From Ectobius pallidus (Eukaryota; Arthropoda; Insecta; Blattodea; Ectobiidae): a stretch of 64,000 nucleotides of DNA. The position numbers and the translations under genes were made by a program. The notes beneath the pieces are model-generated. The model was not told where the DNA came from. It worked only from the letters and a program-made list of their open reading frames with translations, and made no database searches. The stretch is from positions 140,145,686-140,209,685 of the forward strand of contig CAXKWD010000005.1 of assembly GCA_964059195.1 (NCBI GenBank), read 5' to 3'. This document shows positions 49,556 through 63,550 of the stretch, piece after piece (the stretch's first letter is position 1; every line of letters begins with the position of its first letter).

Positions 49556-52189
49556 GCTATTCTACCCAAACTTACAGCCCACTGATGAATTCACTTGATT
49601 TCTTATAAAATTATTAATTTTATGTTATTAATGTAAAAATTCAGCTATGAAAGGATTAAAATTGTTTTATATTTTCATTACAATTATAAATGACAGATGA
49701 AACAGCCAACCAATTTAGAGCACTAACTTAACATGATATAGGCTATCATAAACTGGACTTTAACGATCTAATTAGGCCTACTGTAACTTTGAAAAAGTTT
49801 CCTCCAAAGCAGTTTTTCCCAATCTCTTAGGTAAAACTATACATTTTTATAGAAATCTTGTGCTGGGGAATCCTGTACATATTTTAAGATATGGGGAAAT
49901 ATGAAGCTTTCTTTTACAGTAGACAAGCATATTAAATTTGTATAACACTCATTGTGGGAACCAATAGCATTAGGTTTAGTCAGATTTAGTATTATTTCCC
50001 AGCAACTGACATGAGTTCTCATATCTCACATTGCGAGAATTCAGATTCTTTCATCTGAGAACTTTTTCATTCAAATGATCACTCAATTCTTTAATCAGGT
50101 CAGTTTTTAGTGGTTCTCACTTCTCAGCTAGTGACAAGAGATCTCGTAACTCACATCATGTCTGATTCTGTTTTCATCAAAGAACTTTTTCAATTGAATG
50201 ATCACTCAATTCTGAACATTACTCGAGAATAAATAACTCGATTCTTAAAATACTACGTACTACTGGTACATATAAGAAAAAATTGAACAATCTATCTTTC
50301 CAACATCTTTATTTCCTGTCTCATATAACAATCAAATAAAATACATGTTATTAGATATAATATAATATAATTTCTTTTATGAGTGGTTGCAAAATATAAA
50401 CACAGGCATAATGATTTACAACACAGTATAACAACCATATGACATAAACAGTAGTCATTACAGAGAGAGAAGCAATACAATCACAACCAGTGGCCGCATT
50501 CCCCATCTACAGACTCCAGCAACCTTAAATGGTCGCTCTGTATTTGAGATTAACATCATAATATTATCCTACATATTTATGCTAATATTCTTCCAATGCA
50601 AATAGAAAACCTGGGATTCTCTGAATTTACTTGCTTTTGCAAAATAGATTCGAATTCAAAATTATGTAGAGTTTATCCACAAGAGGCAAGGATGTGTGGG
50701 AATAAATAAATCTTGTTTCCCAAAATATAATACATTGTACATACACATATCACAACAGTACACTTAAAAAACCTACAATGATAAAAAGACTTTCTCAAAA
50801 CATGCAACTCAAATCCAATTACCCTTAAGCATGTGCCTAAGAGCAAAAGAAGTCTGTAAGAAATAACTTGGGTTTTTTATAAGTATTTAAGGTCTTTTCA
50901 CAATAGAAACAATAACATGAGAAATATGAGAAGTTCCTTATAGCACCCCCAGTATTTTGCAAGCTGACGTTATTAGTAGGATTTAACTGTTAGTGTGTAA
51001 AGAGAAATAACAGACCAGCTTAAAAAAGCCATGTGTGAACGCAATCGAATAAGATTTAAGTTAATACAATGGATGCTTGGATAATTACTTTTTGATGAGG
51101 GTATATCTGAACATTTTTTATACTACAAATAAATTAGCTTTGTACCGTCTATGTTTCTTGTCACAGGAAAGCCCACCACTTCAGCTCATTCTGTTGTTTT
51201 TCCCTGTGCCAAGTTTTTAAATCACATAAAACAGAAACAATGAATATAGGTCTTGGCAAAATTGCACATTCAAGTTTAGCAACTTTGCTAAAAAGTGAAA
51301 CATTTCATGCTATAAGTTCTACCTAACTTGTTGTCCTGCAGAAGTTGAAGAGGATGCCTATGTACTGCCTTATTGCCTGGTAAATTGTATTAACAGCTCA
51401 CAATTGGAATTATAATTGCAGCTATAAGATTTAAAAAAAAAACTCATTTTCATATAGGGTAAAAAAATTGAACAATCAATGTGGAAAACAATTCATACCT
51501 ATAGAAGTGGAGAAATCACAATGAATTTTTTACAATTTTTTTTGCCATCAGCAGTTCAACAGATCTCTACCAGAGGAGGGCTGTCATGTGGTGGATCCAA
51601 CTGACGATAATTCAGATCGAAGCAGAGGAGGCATCAAGGGGGGCCTGATTGGGCCTGGCCAACTCAAAAAAAATGCTGACTTATCCTTTGGCTCACCTTT
51701 TTTACAGAATATTGATTATGTATAAAAAGTTAGAGAATTAAATTAAAAAATTGATAGAACTTAATTCCTGTTTTTAAAATGTGTGTTCTGTATACTTTTT
51801 AAAAGTTAATGCAATAGATTATGACATTTTGGAGCGAGAAAAGGCTAGAGCTGGCACTCACGCCAGTTCTAGTAATGTTTCACGTTTAAAAATTTGAAGG
51901 GGAGGGGGAAGAAATTGAATTCAAGCAATCCCAAAACCTAGTTCTTACCCAACCTAGCACCAGCACTAGTACAGAAGGGACAGCATACATATCAAGAGAG
52001 AAGTATGCCATAATCAAGTGTGTTCTGATGGAACAGACCACGTCTTTCTTCTAGTAAAGCAGAGAACAGGTGTGAAAATGATGCACACACATAGAGTTTA
52101 CATAGGACGTATGATATACCTAATGACATTATGTTTACTTTTTTAGGTCTAAAGACAGTTGGTCGGGATTATATAGCTGGTACTTTAGT

Positions 52190-52950
52190 TGGTCTTTATT
52201 TATTATTTTTTTCAAATGAAAAATGGCCAAACAATGGTGGCAACTTGATGGCAATAGCGCTGATTACAAATGGTCGGTAGCTAACATTGCTCTCTGCATA
52301 AAACAGTTCATATCGGTCCTGTAATCCCTATGTTTCTATGTTGGGGCTTAGTCCCCAAGCCCCACCTGGGGCAAGCCCCTGGACTCCCCTTTCCAGGCTT
52401 CTCCCAGCCACCCTTCACCGGGAGCTTCAAGTATGGTAATTATCGTAAACACTAAATGAGGAACCTAACTATAATATTGTTGGAGTGTGTGTACATATAA
52501 AAGTAACGGTAGTATCATATAAGCCTGTTCAGGAAGGATCAGAGAGATGAAAGATCCTCGGTAGTCAATGAAAGTGTTGGCGGTAAACCTACAGGCTGCC
52601 TAACTAAAAGGAGCAGCTCTTGCAGAAACAAAAGTACAAGCTATTTAAAACACAAGAACGAGGACTAAAGATAGTAGTTATGGTAAAAATGACCTATACA
52701 CAGGTTGTGTAGCCCTTAGGGTTCCAGGAGGTTTAAGGCTCTCAGAATTTTAGACTTTCAGTATGTAAAGGTGGTAAGATTGTCAGCCTTGTCACCAGCC
52801 ACCTTTACTCCCCAGGATTGCTCCTGGTACTCTTTCTACAGAGTGGGATCCTGATGATTTCACTGGGAATCCAGTCTGTGAACTTCCAGTATGTAGCACC
52901 TGCCTCAAGTAACTCACATATCAAATTACTAAATTTGATATTCACTCCTC
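52190..52950. repeat. GC-richer dispersed repeat, long copy
   Basis: Colinear with parts of 45700-45930 and 46880-47380 (CGGTCCTGTAATCCCTATGT, GGGGCAAGCCCCTGGACTCC, GAGCAGCTCTTGCAGAAAC). Longest copy in the window; no ORF. Confidence 0.55.
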
Positions 52951-53116
52951 AAATTTAGAATAATAAAATTAACATATTACAGTGAAACGAATGAAACAGT
53001 TCTATAATACAGTGCTACTATAAATGATTCATTTTCAAAATGCCATATTTTCCAAAGCAATACACATACAAATATGATTTACATATGAAAAGAACCGTAA
53101 ACTCAGAAAGTTTTCT

Positions 53117-53460
53117 TCACACACTACAAATGTGTGCCCCTTTGGTAGCATGACAAACAACCTGGGGAGTCAAGCTCGTTCCATACAGTTTGTAGCAACA
53201 TCCTATCAATGCAATGGTCATCACTGCAGCATCGATGTGTTCCCTGAGGTGTACTAGTGTTCTTGGCAGTGGCGGTATATAGTCAAGTTCACAGCTTGCT
53301 TGGACCATTGATTTTGTGGACTGTGCACAAAACTCCACTGTCGGTCAACCGATGCTTTTCCATTTACAAGGGACAACCAGTGGCCAATACCATCGCATGG
53401 CGGTTTTTTCTGTGCTCTCTTCTGAATGCAGGTTGCACTGCTATAGCCTATAACAGATGA
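53117..53460 (-). pseudogene. Transposase C-terminal remnant (DUF4817/DDE type)
   Basis: Minus strand: ELDYIPPLPRTLVHLREHID then ATKGAHI resemble the conserved end of insect DUF4817-type transposases (helical LR.RI region and a short GAHIE-like finish). Upstream codons are broken. Confidence 0.45.
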
Positions 53461-54748
53461 ACATCTTGCATATTCACACCCCCCCCCCCAAAAAAAAACT
53501 ATTTTCTTCCCTTGTTGCCATTCTATAAAGACACTGAACTCATATTACCAATTTGAATATATAAATCACATTTGTATGTGTAATACTTTGGGAAATATAG
53601 TGTTTTGAAAACAAATGAATCATTTAAAGTAACGCTGTAGTTTTTTTAGTAGCAGACATTACTGTTAGTAATTTACTATATAGTAATATAGAAATGTAGT
53701 AATTCACTTTTGTCTTTATTTTTTTCCCTGTGGACATTTCATTATTAAAGAACATTTTTGAAATAGACATCTTAATCTTTGTTAGGTTTTCTCTCTCTTA
53801 GACCTAAGGTCTGTGGATGTAATGCCCTGAAACTGTGAAAATGCAAGTGAAAACTAAGTTCTTATGAACCATATGGAAGTCAGGGCTCTACTAAAAGTTA
53901 CTATTCTTAAAAAATAATATATCCGAACAGCATTTAGTTGCTATTTCTTTCAAATATATGAGCATGTATATAACGAAAGGCCACAGTGCACAGGATCCAT
54001 TATACAGAAAGCTGGTAATTATGAGTGGGGTAAAACATAAAAAAAAATATATACATATTTACTAAAGTGTGTTCATATAAATCTTAGAAACATTTTTATG
54101 GAATTATTCTTTTGGGTTAAACTATATGTAACCTTTAGGTACGAAAATTTTATTTTTAAACATTAGGACTCTCTACCTTTTATAAATATCATACAGCTCT
54201 ATGTTAAGACATTTCACACGAAAACTAATTGTTTATAATTTGTTTAAAAAAATGGTTTTCTTGAAAATTTGCAACCTGATTTGGGAACTGAAGATTTTAA
54301 ATTGTTACATAGATTTATATAAACTGAAAAAATATATTTTTTTTATTCACAAAATTATAAACAAAAATCTACAATACCGGAGAAATCCATAAATCAGAAA
54401 TTCGTCCATGTCAAGCACTAGAGAACATTTCAAACTTCAAAATGACGCCAAAATCACCTTTGTATGTTATTTATGGAAGAATTGTGATGTTTGAAATAAC
54501 TGAATATCAAGCGATTTACTACTTATGATAAATTGATGCAATTTTTTAGAATTTTCTTGCTATCTTGGGTGTACACATACCTTTAAGTGAATAACTTTAT
54601 GCACTAATAGATTAATGAAGTAGAACAACTTTCTGTTACTTTCACCAAGAATAAGTACCATAATGGGCTTCTCATATAGCATATATAACAGGTATACGAA
54701 CTCCTTTGTCGCCATGCAATTATTTGGTACATTAAACTCACACATTTG

Positions 54749-55464
54749 CAGGGTGACCAGATTATAAAACAAAAAAATGGGGACACCTTACTGAAAAATA
54801 TATTAAAACTTTTTAATTGTATTCTTTATTTGAGCACATTATTCTTTATGAAAACAGTATTTAAACTGTTACAATTAGAATAATAATAAAGCACTTTAAT
54901 GTGGATATTAATTATTCAAAAGAAGGTAATTACTCTTATTTTACTATTCAGGACCATGAATTTGCCTTAGGAGCTCCTGATTTTTCTATCCTTAGTTTCT
55001 CTTATAAAACAGAAATCTGTCTAGTGCATCGCTGTATACATATTTTCTTTGCATCTTCACTGTAAATTTAAAACAGTCAAATTACACTGTAAAATATAGG
55101 TAGAGACAAGCACAAAGTAAAAATGACCAGCACAAGTCAGCATTAGGCAATAACAGATGAGCCGATAAAAACAATATTATTTTTGACCGGATGCCATGAA
55201 TCTATGGCAGTAACAAATTATCGTAAGAATCTCTAAGCCTGCAAACAAGTATCTCTGGTAGACAACCGACACTTTTGTTGCACATAGGGTCGCTACGTGA
55301 CAGGAAAAAAAAAAAGGCTTTGCACAAAATGTAGAACTTTACAGGCAGAATTCCAAATTTTTAAATATTTTTGTAGTAGAGGTAACAACTCCTCAAAAAA
55401 CCAAAGAAAAATTTATCAGGACACTGGGGCAGTGTGCTCAAAGCTGGGATGTCTGATCACCCTG
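54749..55464. mobile_element. hAT-like MITE
   Basis: Ends CAGGGTGACCAGA / TCTGATCACCCTG with flanks CACATTTG / CACATTCA (54741-54748, 55465-55472; 6 of 8 match). AAAAAATGGGGACACC near the left end mirrors ATCAGGACACTGGGG near the right. Confidence 0.65.
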
Positions 55465-56783
55465 CACATTCATGTATACATTACCTTCAAATTCACTGAA
55501 ATAAACAGCTAAATTTTGTTAATAACAACAACAATAATAATATTTTATCCCTTTAAGTAGACATTGTTTAACAGCCTTTGACCTTTGGATTTTAAATTAC
55601 ATTAATATAAATATTAAGACTATTATGAGTGGCTTCCACTTAACCTCAACCAGTACTTACACTTAAATGCTAATATATAATCATTTGCAAAAATATTAAA
55701 TATTACAATTTTTACACAAAACATTTTAAGGGGCATTACAGTATACATAAATAAATTTACTTTGTAAATCTCACCGATTGAACTCCATTAGTTAATTTAA
55801 TATTAATCCTTATACAATATGCATTTCATGAACAGAACATCCATCATCAGGTAAGCAATATTCTTATGTGCTGCCTTACTGAAGCAAAAGTCAGGTCAGG
55901 CCCTTCAGATATGTCACATACGTATCTTGTAACAATAAGCACACTGTAACTGGAATATGATAACTTTTAAATAGGCCACATGACAGAAATCTCAGATCAC
56001 ACGGTGCATTTCAACTTATGTTCACTTGGCTAAAATACGTATATACGTTTAAGTAATGTTTTACAAAGCAAATTTATTGATTTTATCTATAAAAAATTCG
56101 TATTAAATACTTCTCTTGTGACAAGAATAACTGACCAAATTAATTCAGGTTTGATGACATGATGGACACTTACAGTAGTTTGAAGTGTTTAATTATGGAT
56201 TTGGATGCCAATAACTCCCAGTTTTCAAAATGTTTATGGTTATTTAAATCAGTATCATTCAATTCAAATGAAGTTCCTCTTATTTTGCCGAGTCCAGTGT
56301 GTTCAGATAACTTAATGGTAAGATATGAAGCAACGCGAAGACTATGTAGTGTTTAAAATTATCACAACTTTTACTATTCGTATCATTTTTCTTTAACATT
56401 TATTGTACTTCTCAACGTAATGCAATGAAAGTTTTTTTATTAAGTATTATCAGGTACAGTATAGAAAGAAAGCTTACACAAATTTAAATTTTTTTTTAAA
56501 TTGAATGGATACTACATTTTACTTTACATTGCACACAAAGAATTCTAATACTAGACTTACTGTGAAACTGGTCTACAATTTTGCTTAAAACTGTCCCTGA
56601 ACAAAAGCAGCAACTACTCAACTGGTTTTACTACACCTTTTTCAGCAGTAGTATTGGACTATCATATGTAGTTTCGGGTTTGAACCCAGACTATAAATTG
56701 TTAATTCCAAGCCTTAGAAATGAGCTATTTTGTTTTTGGTACTAATATGAGGAACTTCACTTGAAATGAACAGCAAAGATTGA

Positions 56784-57656
56784 CACTTTGCAGACCAGTG
56801 CCATTTAAATATATCCTTGCCCATGTGTCGGCGAGATTTTTAGGAGGTTAAAAAAGAAAGAAGTATCAATTATATTTTTTTGAGAAACAAATCTGAAATT
56901 TTGTCAAGTGAAAGAATCATTCAGTATTTCTATCACTTGTTTGTCAGTGTCAGGGGTCTCGAGGAAGGATGTTTGTTCGAACACAGCTGAGATTTATAAT
57001 ATATAGACAGTGTCCCGGCACATTCATTGTATATGAATTATGAACACTTAACTGAACGAGTTTCATCTTTCAAATTTTCAAAACTCTTTGACTGAGACTG
57101 TAATATATGCATTCTTTTCATATTATGCATCACAACCTAACAGTTTAATCGTCCATGTATATATATTTATGAAACTAATGAACAACATATAGCCCTAGCA
57201 TACCTGCACTTGGTGAAACAGGGCTCCTTGTATAGGAGGAGGAGGAGAATAATAATAATAATAATAATAATAATAACTGAATGACAGATATTTCCAAGCT
57301 GAATGTAAGGAGATATGTGACTCATTTCATTATTAAAGTGCGGATATCAGATATCATAAATATCGTACACTTCAACTGGCTTTACCATCATGTTTATCAC
57401 ACAACAAAATTAGTACAGTGCATTCTTGTAGGTGGCACTACAATTCAGCATGCTACCTTACTGTGCTCCATTTTTTACCAGCTAATCTGTAAGTGTTGAT
57501 CTTCTGAATGCAGTAACCTCTATGTCGTTAATGCAGATAGTTCTCTTACAATAAAATCTTAAAACTCAGGTGAGCACGCACTGGCAATACTACGAATGCC
57601 GGTTACAAGGCTAATTAAATGCCAATAGTAGTACTACCATGACTGGGTTCAAAGAG
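56784..57656. mobile_element. piggyBac-like TTAA element, family 1 copy B
   Basis: Starts CACTTTGCAGACCAGT after TTGA (decayed TTAA) and ends ACTGGGTTCAAAGAG before TTAA (57657-57660). Colinear with 10022-10641 except for about 270 extra bases (about 57000-57285) that include an (AAT)9 microsatellite. Confidence 0.7.
57249..57276. repeat. (AAT)9 microsatellite
   Basis: Perfect trinucleotide run inside the extra segment of the piggyBac-like copy. Confidence 0.95.
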
Positions 57657-58079
57657 TTAAATAATTGTGATTTTTTTGAAATATTAAATAATCCATTAGA
57701 GTTAAATAGTAACATTGACAAAATTCCAATATACTCGTACTTAGGTACATCACTTTAAACTACTGTAAGTGTAATTCCTTTCCATCAAAGCAAACTTAAA
57801 TCAGTGATATGTATTCTTGTGGGTTTCTTATTTTGAAGTCAAGTCATAGAAACATTTTCTATAATATTCAAAACAACAACGAAACTTTTCATCTGCAGTG
57901 TATCCGTAAAGTCATGGCGAGGTTTTCGAGTTCTATAATATCTAACAAACAGGCTGATTCTTACACTGCATTGAAGAGTGAATGTTCAATGCAGTTCGAC
58001 GTGGCTTTAGTTTGTCACCCTACACACATCTAATCGATATTCTAATTTTTACCACACACCACTAAAGCACATCAGGTTT

Positions 58080-58560
58080 AGCAGATTGGACAGCTTCTCT
58101 GATTCTCTTTTTCAAACGATGAATATCACTGACATAAACATTACACATATGTTGCTTGATGTAGCTCACAATTAAAAATCTAAGAGGTATCATCGTTGCT
58201 ATGCTTTCATCCACCTTTTCGTATCCATTGCAGTGGAAATGTCATATCCAGAAACTCATCAAGAGTGCTGGCATATTGAGTAGGAGCACCATCTTATTGA
58301 AAGATGATACCTTCACCTTCTTCTTGAATTTGTGGCACTGCATACAATTTCAACAAGTCAACGAAGGCTTGTTACGTGATTTCACTGAGGGCTTCACAAA
58401 GAAAAATAAGTGTACAACTTTATCACGTGTGAAGGTACACCAGGCATTCACCTTAGGTTTGTTACGTTCATGCTCATTAGCCCATATCCTTACATTATGT
58501 CAATGAATATGACCAAACACATGGAATGTTGCCTCATCACTAAACACAATCTCCCTTAAG
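58080..58560 (-). pseudogene. Decayed DNA transposase (DDE region, DUF4817 group)
   Basis: Minus strand near 58560-58430 reads REIVFSDEATFHVFGHIH, HNVRIWANEHE and KPKVNAWC, the conserved IVFSDEATF..NVRIW motif with the second catalytic Asp of this insect transposase group. Further on, YIKQHMCNVYVSDIHRLKKR matches the region before its C-terminus. Stops between these parts make it a pseudogene. Confidence 0.7.
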
Positions 58561-61500
58561 AACATTCATCATTACTCATTTCACGAAGCATCTGTCACAG
58601 AAAAATCACAGATTCAAATTTTACAAGCCAAAGGATGCAATGAACTCTCCTCTGCATCATCCACAACTTCACTGATGGAAAAGCACGATTTTCTTCTCTG
58701 TCATGTGAACATCTGTGCATGCATAATAAATCTTCACTTCTTTATGCTTCTGAACTTTATGAGCTACTCTTTAATACAGTGTAAGAATCATCCTTTTTGT
58801 TTCATTTAGATATTATGTGGCTCTAAACGCCCACTATAATTTTCCAAACATACACTACTTCACTTTGGGTCATGTGCTCCATATCTCACTACGGATTGAA
58901 CATAAAATGCCACCGGTTGTGACTTATTTACATTACAACAGTGGATTCTATTCTATTCTTCTGAAGGTAAAACAAAGATGGTTACCAATGAATTGTGGGC
59001 ACAAAATTTGTATCTTTATCTTGCAGCTGAAATTGTCAGTCAGTTGCAATTGCAATCAATTTTTATTACACAATCTATAAATACTGATAATGTTTCTACT
59101 CTGAGATTGTATAGCAGAAGCACTTGTTTGAAGTTTGCTGCATGTCTTTTGTTAAATTAAAAAGTAATACCAATCAGTGCACTTGGGTGTAGTCTCATCA
59201 TGCAGGCATATCTGTCCATAATCATTTGCATGATCGGAGCAATAACTTGCCTTTCACTATTGAGTGAGGCTCACTATTTTGTGAGATGCATTATATTGCA
59301 AAACAAGAATAAAACAGAGCAGGAACAATGAGACTTCAGACTATTCTGTTCTATTTATTCATGTGAAGTGGTAGCAAGAGTAAGAGAATGTCACCTACAT
59401 ATTTCATGTTACAATACGAGAAGATGTCTAACTTCAATAAAATACCCCATTTGATATCATTTTCTGTTTCAAGTCTAGTGCTGTTCATACATGCACAGAT
59501 GCAAACACTTTCCTTGATGTATTGTTCTTATTCTGCTGCATGATGGGATCACTGATTGCCAGCAGCCTGGGGAGAATAGCAAAACACTGATACAAATCAA
59601 ATACATGTACAGATAACTTTATCTATAATAAGCACCGGTTACCATGCCAATCTGATAAGAAGTAGGACAAGTGATTTTTAGCATATGATGAAATATGAAG
59701 GTTACACAATGTGCATAAGTTAATAACTTAATGCAAATACGCTAGTATATCTCTTATGTTTCCAGGACAATCTAGCATACTGGACGACCATCTTTGGAAC
59801 ATTTGGAGAGTTATCACAAGCTGGAATTGTACTGATCAAACCAGTATGTCAGTCTCAAAATAAGGCCTTTGTCTAATAAATGCAAAATCCATAACAAAAG
59901 ACATATTGCTACTGTCATCCAAGTGCTGCAGCGTTACAACCGGCTTACATTCATTTTAAGGTGAAGATGTTTGCAAGCATTATTGAAAATCGGTTAAATG
60001 TTATAATATCCAGGCTTTCTATTTGATTTGATACCATGACACACATCAAGCAAAAAATAAAAAACAATCAAGTTCTACCTCTTTAAGCAAGCCAAGGCTG
60101 GTAGCTTGATAAACAATAACCTTCAAAGAGAATAGAAAGAAAAACATTACAAATGTCTTGCAAGCAATATTAGGAATTGATCACATGACCAACTCACACC
60201 ACAAATATTCAATATTACGTGATTAAATGTGGACAGTTTGGGGGATTGATTTCACCCCCTTAAATATCATCAAAATGTTTTATTATTTCTTTTAAAAAAA
60301 GGAATATACTGTATGTAGACTAATTTATGATCTATGCAAAGCAATATCTTTGTAACTAAACTAATCTGACTCTCCTTTTAAAAATATCAATTATAGTATG
60401 CTTCCTTGTTAACTTGATTGTTTTTATCCTCGACTTGTTTCTGCCACTTCAAGTTTGCACTACAGATGGCTCTAGTGTGCTGTATGTGACAAAGCACATC
60501 CATAGGTGCCGAATCTCATTTCTACATGACTTACTATATTTTATAAACATATTTATGGGTTATGTCAAAAAATACACTTTACCAAAAAAAGGACAAGAGA
60601 CAAAATATAGCAAAAATTAATTTAGTAAAGGCAGCTGCAGACTGGGTAGCCTACTATATAGAGTACACACATCTGGTGTGATTATAGCTAGCAATAAGAT
60701 AACATGCATGTATCATAATCATCAGTTATCATGTACAGTTGAGTGAACGGACATTCCAATGCTTCTGGTTTCTTCTAGCGTTTTTCTTTATTTAAATTGG
60801 CATTGAATTCTCCTTTTCATCTGTGTTCCACACCAGCCCTGGATAAGCCAACCTCTTATCGGCCTGAATTTAAGTTCAACCACACACATTATTCTAGGAA
60901 TAACGCCCAGGCCTAGGTGAGCAGTGAAAGGGGGTGGAGTATGGAAACATTTCATTTCAGTGGCTGGTAGGTGTGTGTCACAGTGAATGTTCACACCAGC
61001 ACCTGGATGAATCAGACTTGTATTGATTTGATCTCAAAAGTTTGGCACTCAAACATTAACCTACAAACACAAGTCGGTTTCAAGTTCGGGAGCGAAGGAA
61101 TGGGGGGAATGCAAAAAAATTTAAAAAATAGTAGGCACAGGGTTGGGGAGTGGGCGTGGTGGAGTCGATTATATGTATTCCCTTACAAACATAAACCTTT
61201 GCACATTATATCGAAAAACTTCCATGCACTCGACTGTACATGTTTTACCTCGATGTAAGATGGCCAAGTGAATAGATGTGGCAGCATTGCTATTTTCATT
61301 GAAATAGCAGCAGAAGCTGTGTTTAAAAAACAAATACCACTTGAGGAACTCAAACTTTCACAATTCCTAAATACATAAAATGATAAAGAGAAGGTCCATC
61401 ATTATTTTGCTCAACAAAAACAGGTATTAAACTTTCCATATTGATAAATGATCTTTTCAGCAAAAAATAGTACAGCACAATAATGGACTCTACCACAACC

Positions 61501-62119
61501 TAAGCCTAGATCTCAACAAGTGTACTTTTGTCTTTGGTTTGCATCAATACTGCTGTATTATTAAAAAAATCCAGCTGACAAATGTGCACAATATAGCTGA
61601 GTGTTGTATTTTATAGCAAACTACATTTTGTTTCTAGTGTGTTCACTAGCAATTGCAATTAAATGCACATATTTTAAAAGTGTAGCTGTGTAGTATAGCT
61701 GCCAGTCTGCAGTGGCCTTAAATGTGAATGAAAAAGCGATTCTTCAAAGCATTATATACAATCAAAACCAAAACAAGTCTCTGCCTTTGTCAGAAATGTG
61801 CGCTATTTACTTATTTGCCTGACTGAATACGGATATAAACTTGTTTGGCAGACAGATCTGAACTGTGCTTCCCATTTATTCCTCCCACATTTAAAATCTT
61901 CAACAACAGCAACTGGAGCAGTAATTTAAGAGTCTGTTGGCAGCTTTCTACATATATTACATACAATACAATTTCCCCTAATTGTTGGAAAGAATGAAAA
62001 CTCTCTCCCCTACCACATTTACATGAGCCTTATACTCAAGGATGGCCGCAGCATTTCGTAGAACACAATCTAGCAAGGAAAAGCTATTTCAAAGAAGTTC
62101 AACTCACACATTACAATAC

Positions 62120-62600
62120 GGTGAATAAACCAATATGTGTCTATGGAAGTGCATGCCCCCAAATTACTGGAAAGACCGGTCTGAGAGAAGCTGAGATGTC
62201 TGAAAGAAAGATCCTTTGGAAGATAATAGATCTGAAGATCATGGCTGGATATTTTATTTCTGGATATGTGACAGAGAAGAAAAGAAGAGTTGTATTAGAA
62301 AAATGAATGACTGATGAAATCTATAAAAAAGCAAAGACTCAAATTCCATGGTCACCTATTTAGAATGGATAAAAACAATTGACAAAGAACCTTTTTACCC
62401 TAGAACTAAAACATCTGATAAGTGATTCAGGGAGGCTAGGGAGGATCAGCAAAGGACTAAATCGTGAAGATATTTCTAAGATAATCAAGTACGAACAGCA
62501 GATTATTAATTTCAAGGGCTATCATGAAGAAGAAAAGCAGAACAGAAAGGAGACAGGCTATCAGAGAAAGAATGCAACGACTCTGAGCTGCTAAAGATCT
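62120..62600 (+). pseudogene. LINE C-terminal tail fragment
   Basis: REAEMSERKILWKII resembles the ERKILRKI motif, then LKFHGHLFRMDKNN (the FYGHL.RMD motif) and later degenerate codons. 5' truncated, several frames. Confidence 0.55.
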
Positions 62601-63461
62601 TCTCAAAAGTCACAATTACTTAAAGTCTCAAATGACTGTCAACAGAATTTAAAAAATATATATATACAAGCATGTCATGCTCTTAATTTCTAAGACAAGG
62701 TGGACCATCATAAACAGGACATTTGACAATTTTCTGACCAATACCTAGTATGTCTTTCTAGATACCAGCAATTAAAAAGAAGATATTCCAGGGCTTCTGG
62801 ACATCTCCAGCTATGCTTTTTGAAATAGCAATTTCTCCATGAAGTAATACTGGCGATCAAAATTCAGCATAATTAGACATTTGATATTTAAGATCTTTTA
62901 CAAGCATTCTTAGTGGCTGAATGATTAGCCAATAAATGGGTTAATGGGACTGGCCAAAATTGTTTTAAAGCTCAACACAGCATCCTATAATGAAGAAGTG
63001 AAACCTACCACATCACCCATTCAAGGGGTACTTGCCAGTATTTGTAAAGCTGAATTTCACAACTCAATCATCATGTACAAAATTCTACTAATCAACGATT
63101 CTATGGCTATCACTCATCAGATACTCTGTAACTGATATATCCTCCATGGAGGTAGGTCCATTTACATGCATTATTAAGAACCCCTTCTGCCAGATGCTTC
63201 ATTAATATTATGTTAATACCAATGATACCCAAAACGAACGGCCAGCAGCCACAAACAGCAATAACATAATTGTTCTGAGGGAAAGTTTAGAGTACACTTC
63301 GGCACCTATGTGTGCTTTAGAAGTGAAAGAGGGGACAGATAACTTATTGTCACATGCAGAAGCTGCGTCTCACCAACACAATTACGTGACATGAGCGTTC
63401 GTTAAATGTGCGTTTACGTTTCCAATAAAAAAATTAAAATTATGTGAGCACAGCAAGTTAC

Positions 63462-63550
63462 CCATAATGCTACAGCAGAGTGCACTTTCTTCGTTTTCTC
63501 CTGTTTTTTTCCATTTCCGCTGGTGGTTGATTGCGAATTATACGCACCAC
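63462..63550 (-). other. Candidate upstream exon (possible loqs 5'UTR exon)
   Basis: 89 nt between an acceptor (CCATTTATTTGCAG) and a donor (ATTATGG|GTAACT). Joined to loqs exon 1, the loqs frame has a TAG nine bases before the ATG, consistent with a leader exon and with Met48564 as start. One other frame is open (AYNSQSTTSGNGKKQEKTKK) but joins exon 1 out of frame. No transcript evidence. Confidence 0.25.

Noticed and set aside
63462..63550. Coding extension of loqs through this exon
   Set aside because: The open frame ends in phase 0 while loqs exon 1 needs two bases, so joining them breaks the frame; only a UTR role remains possible.
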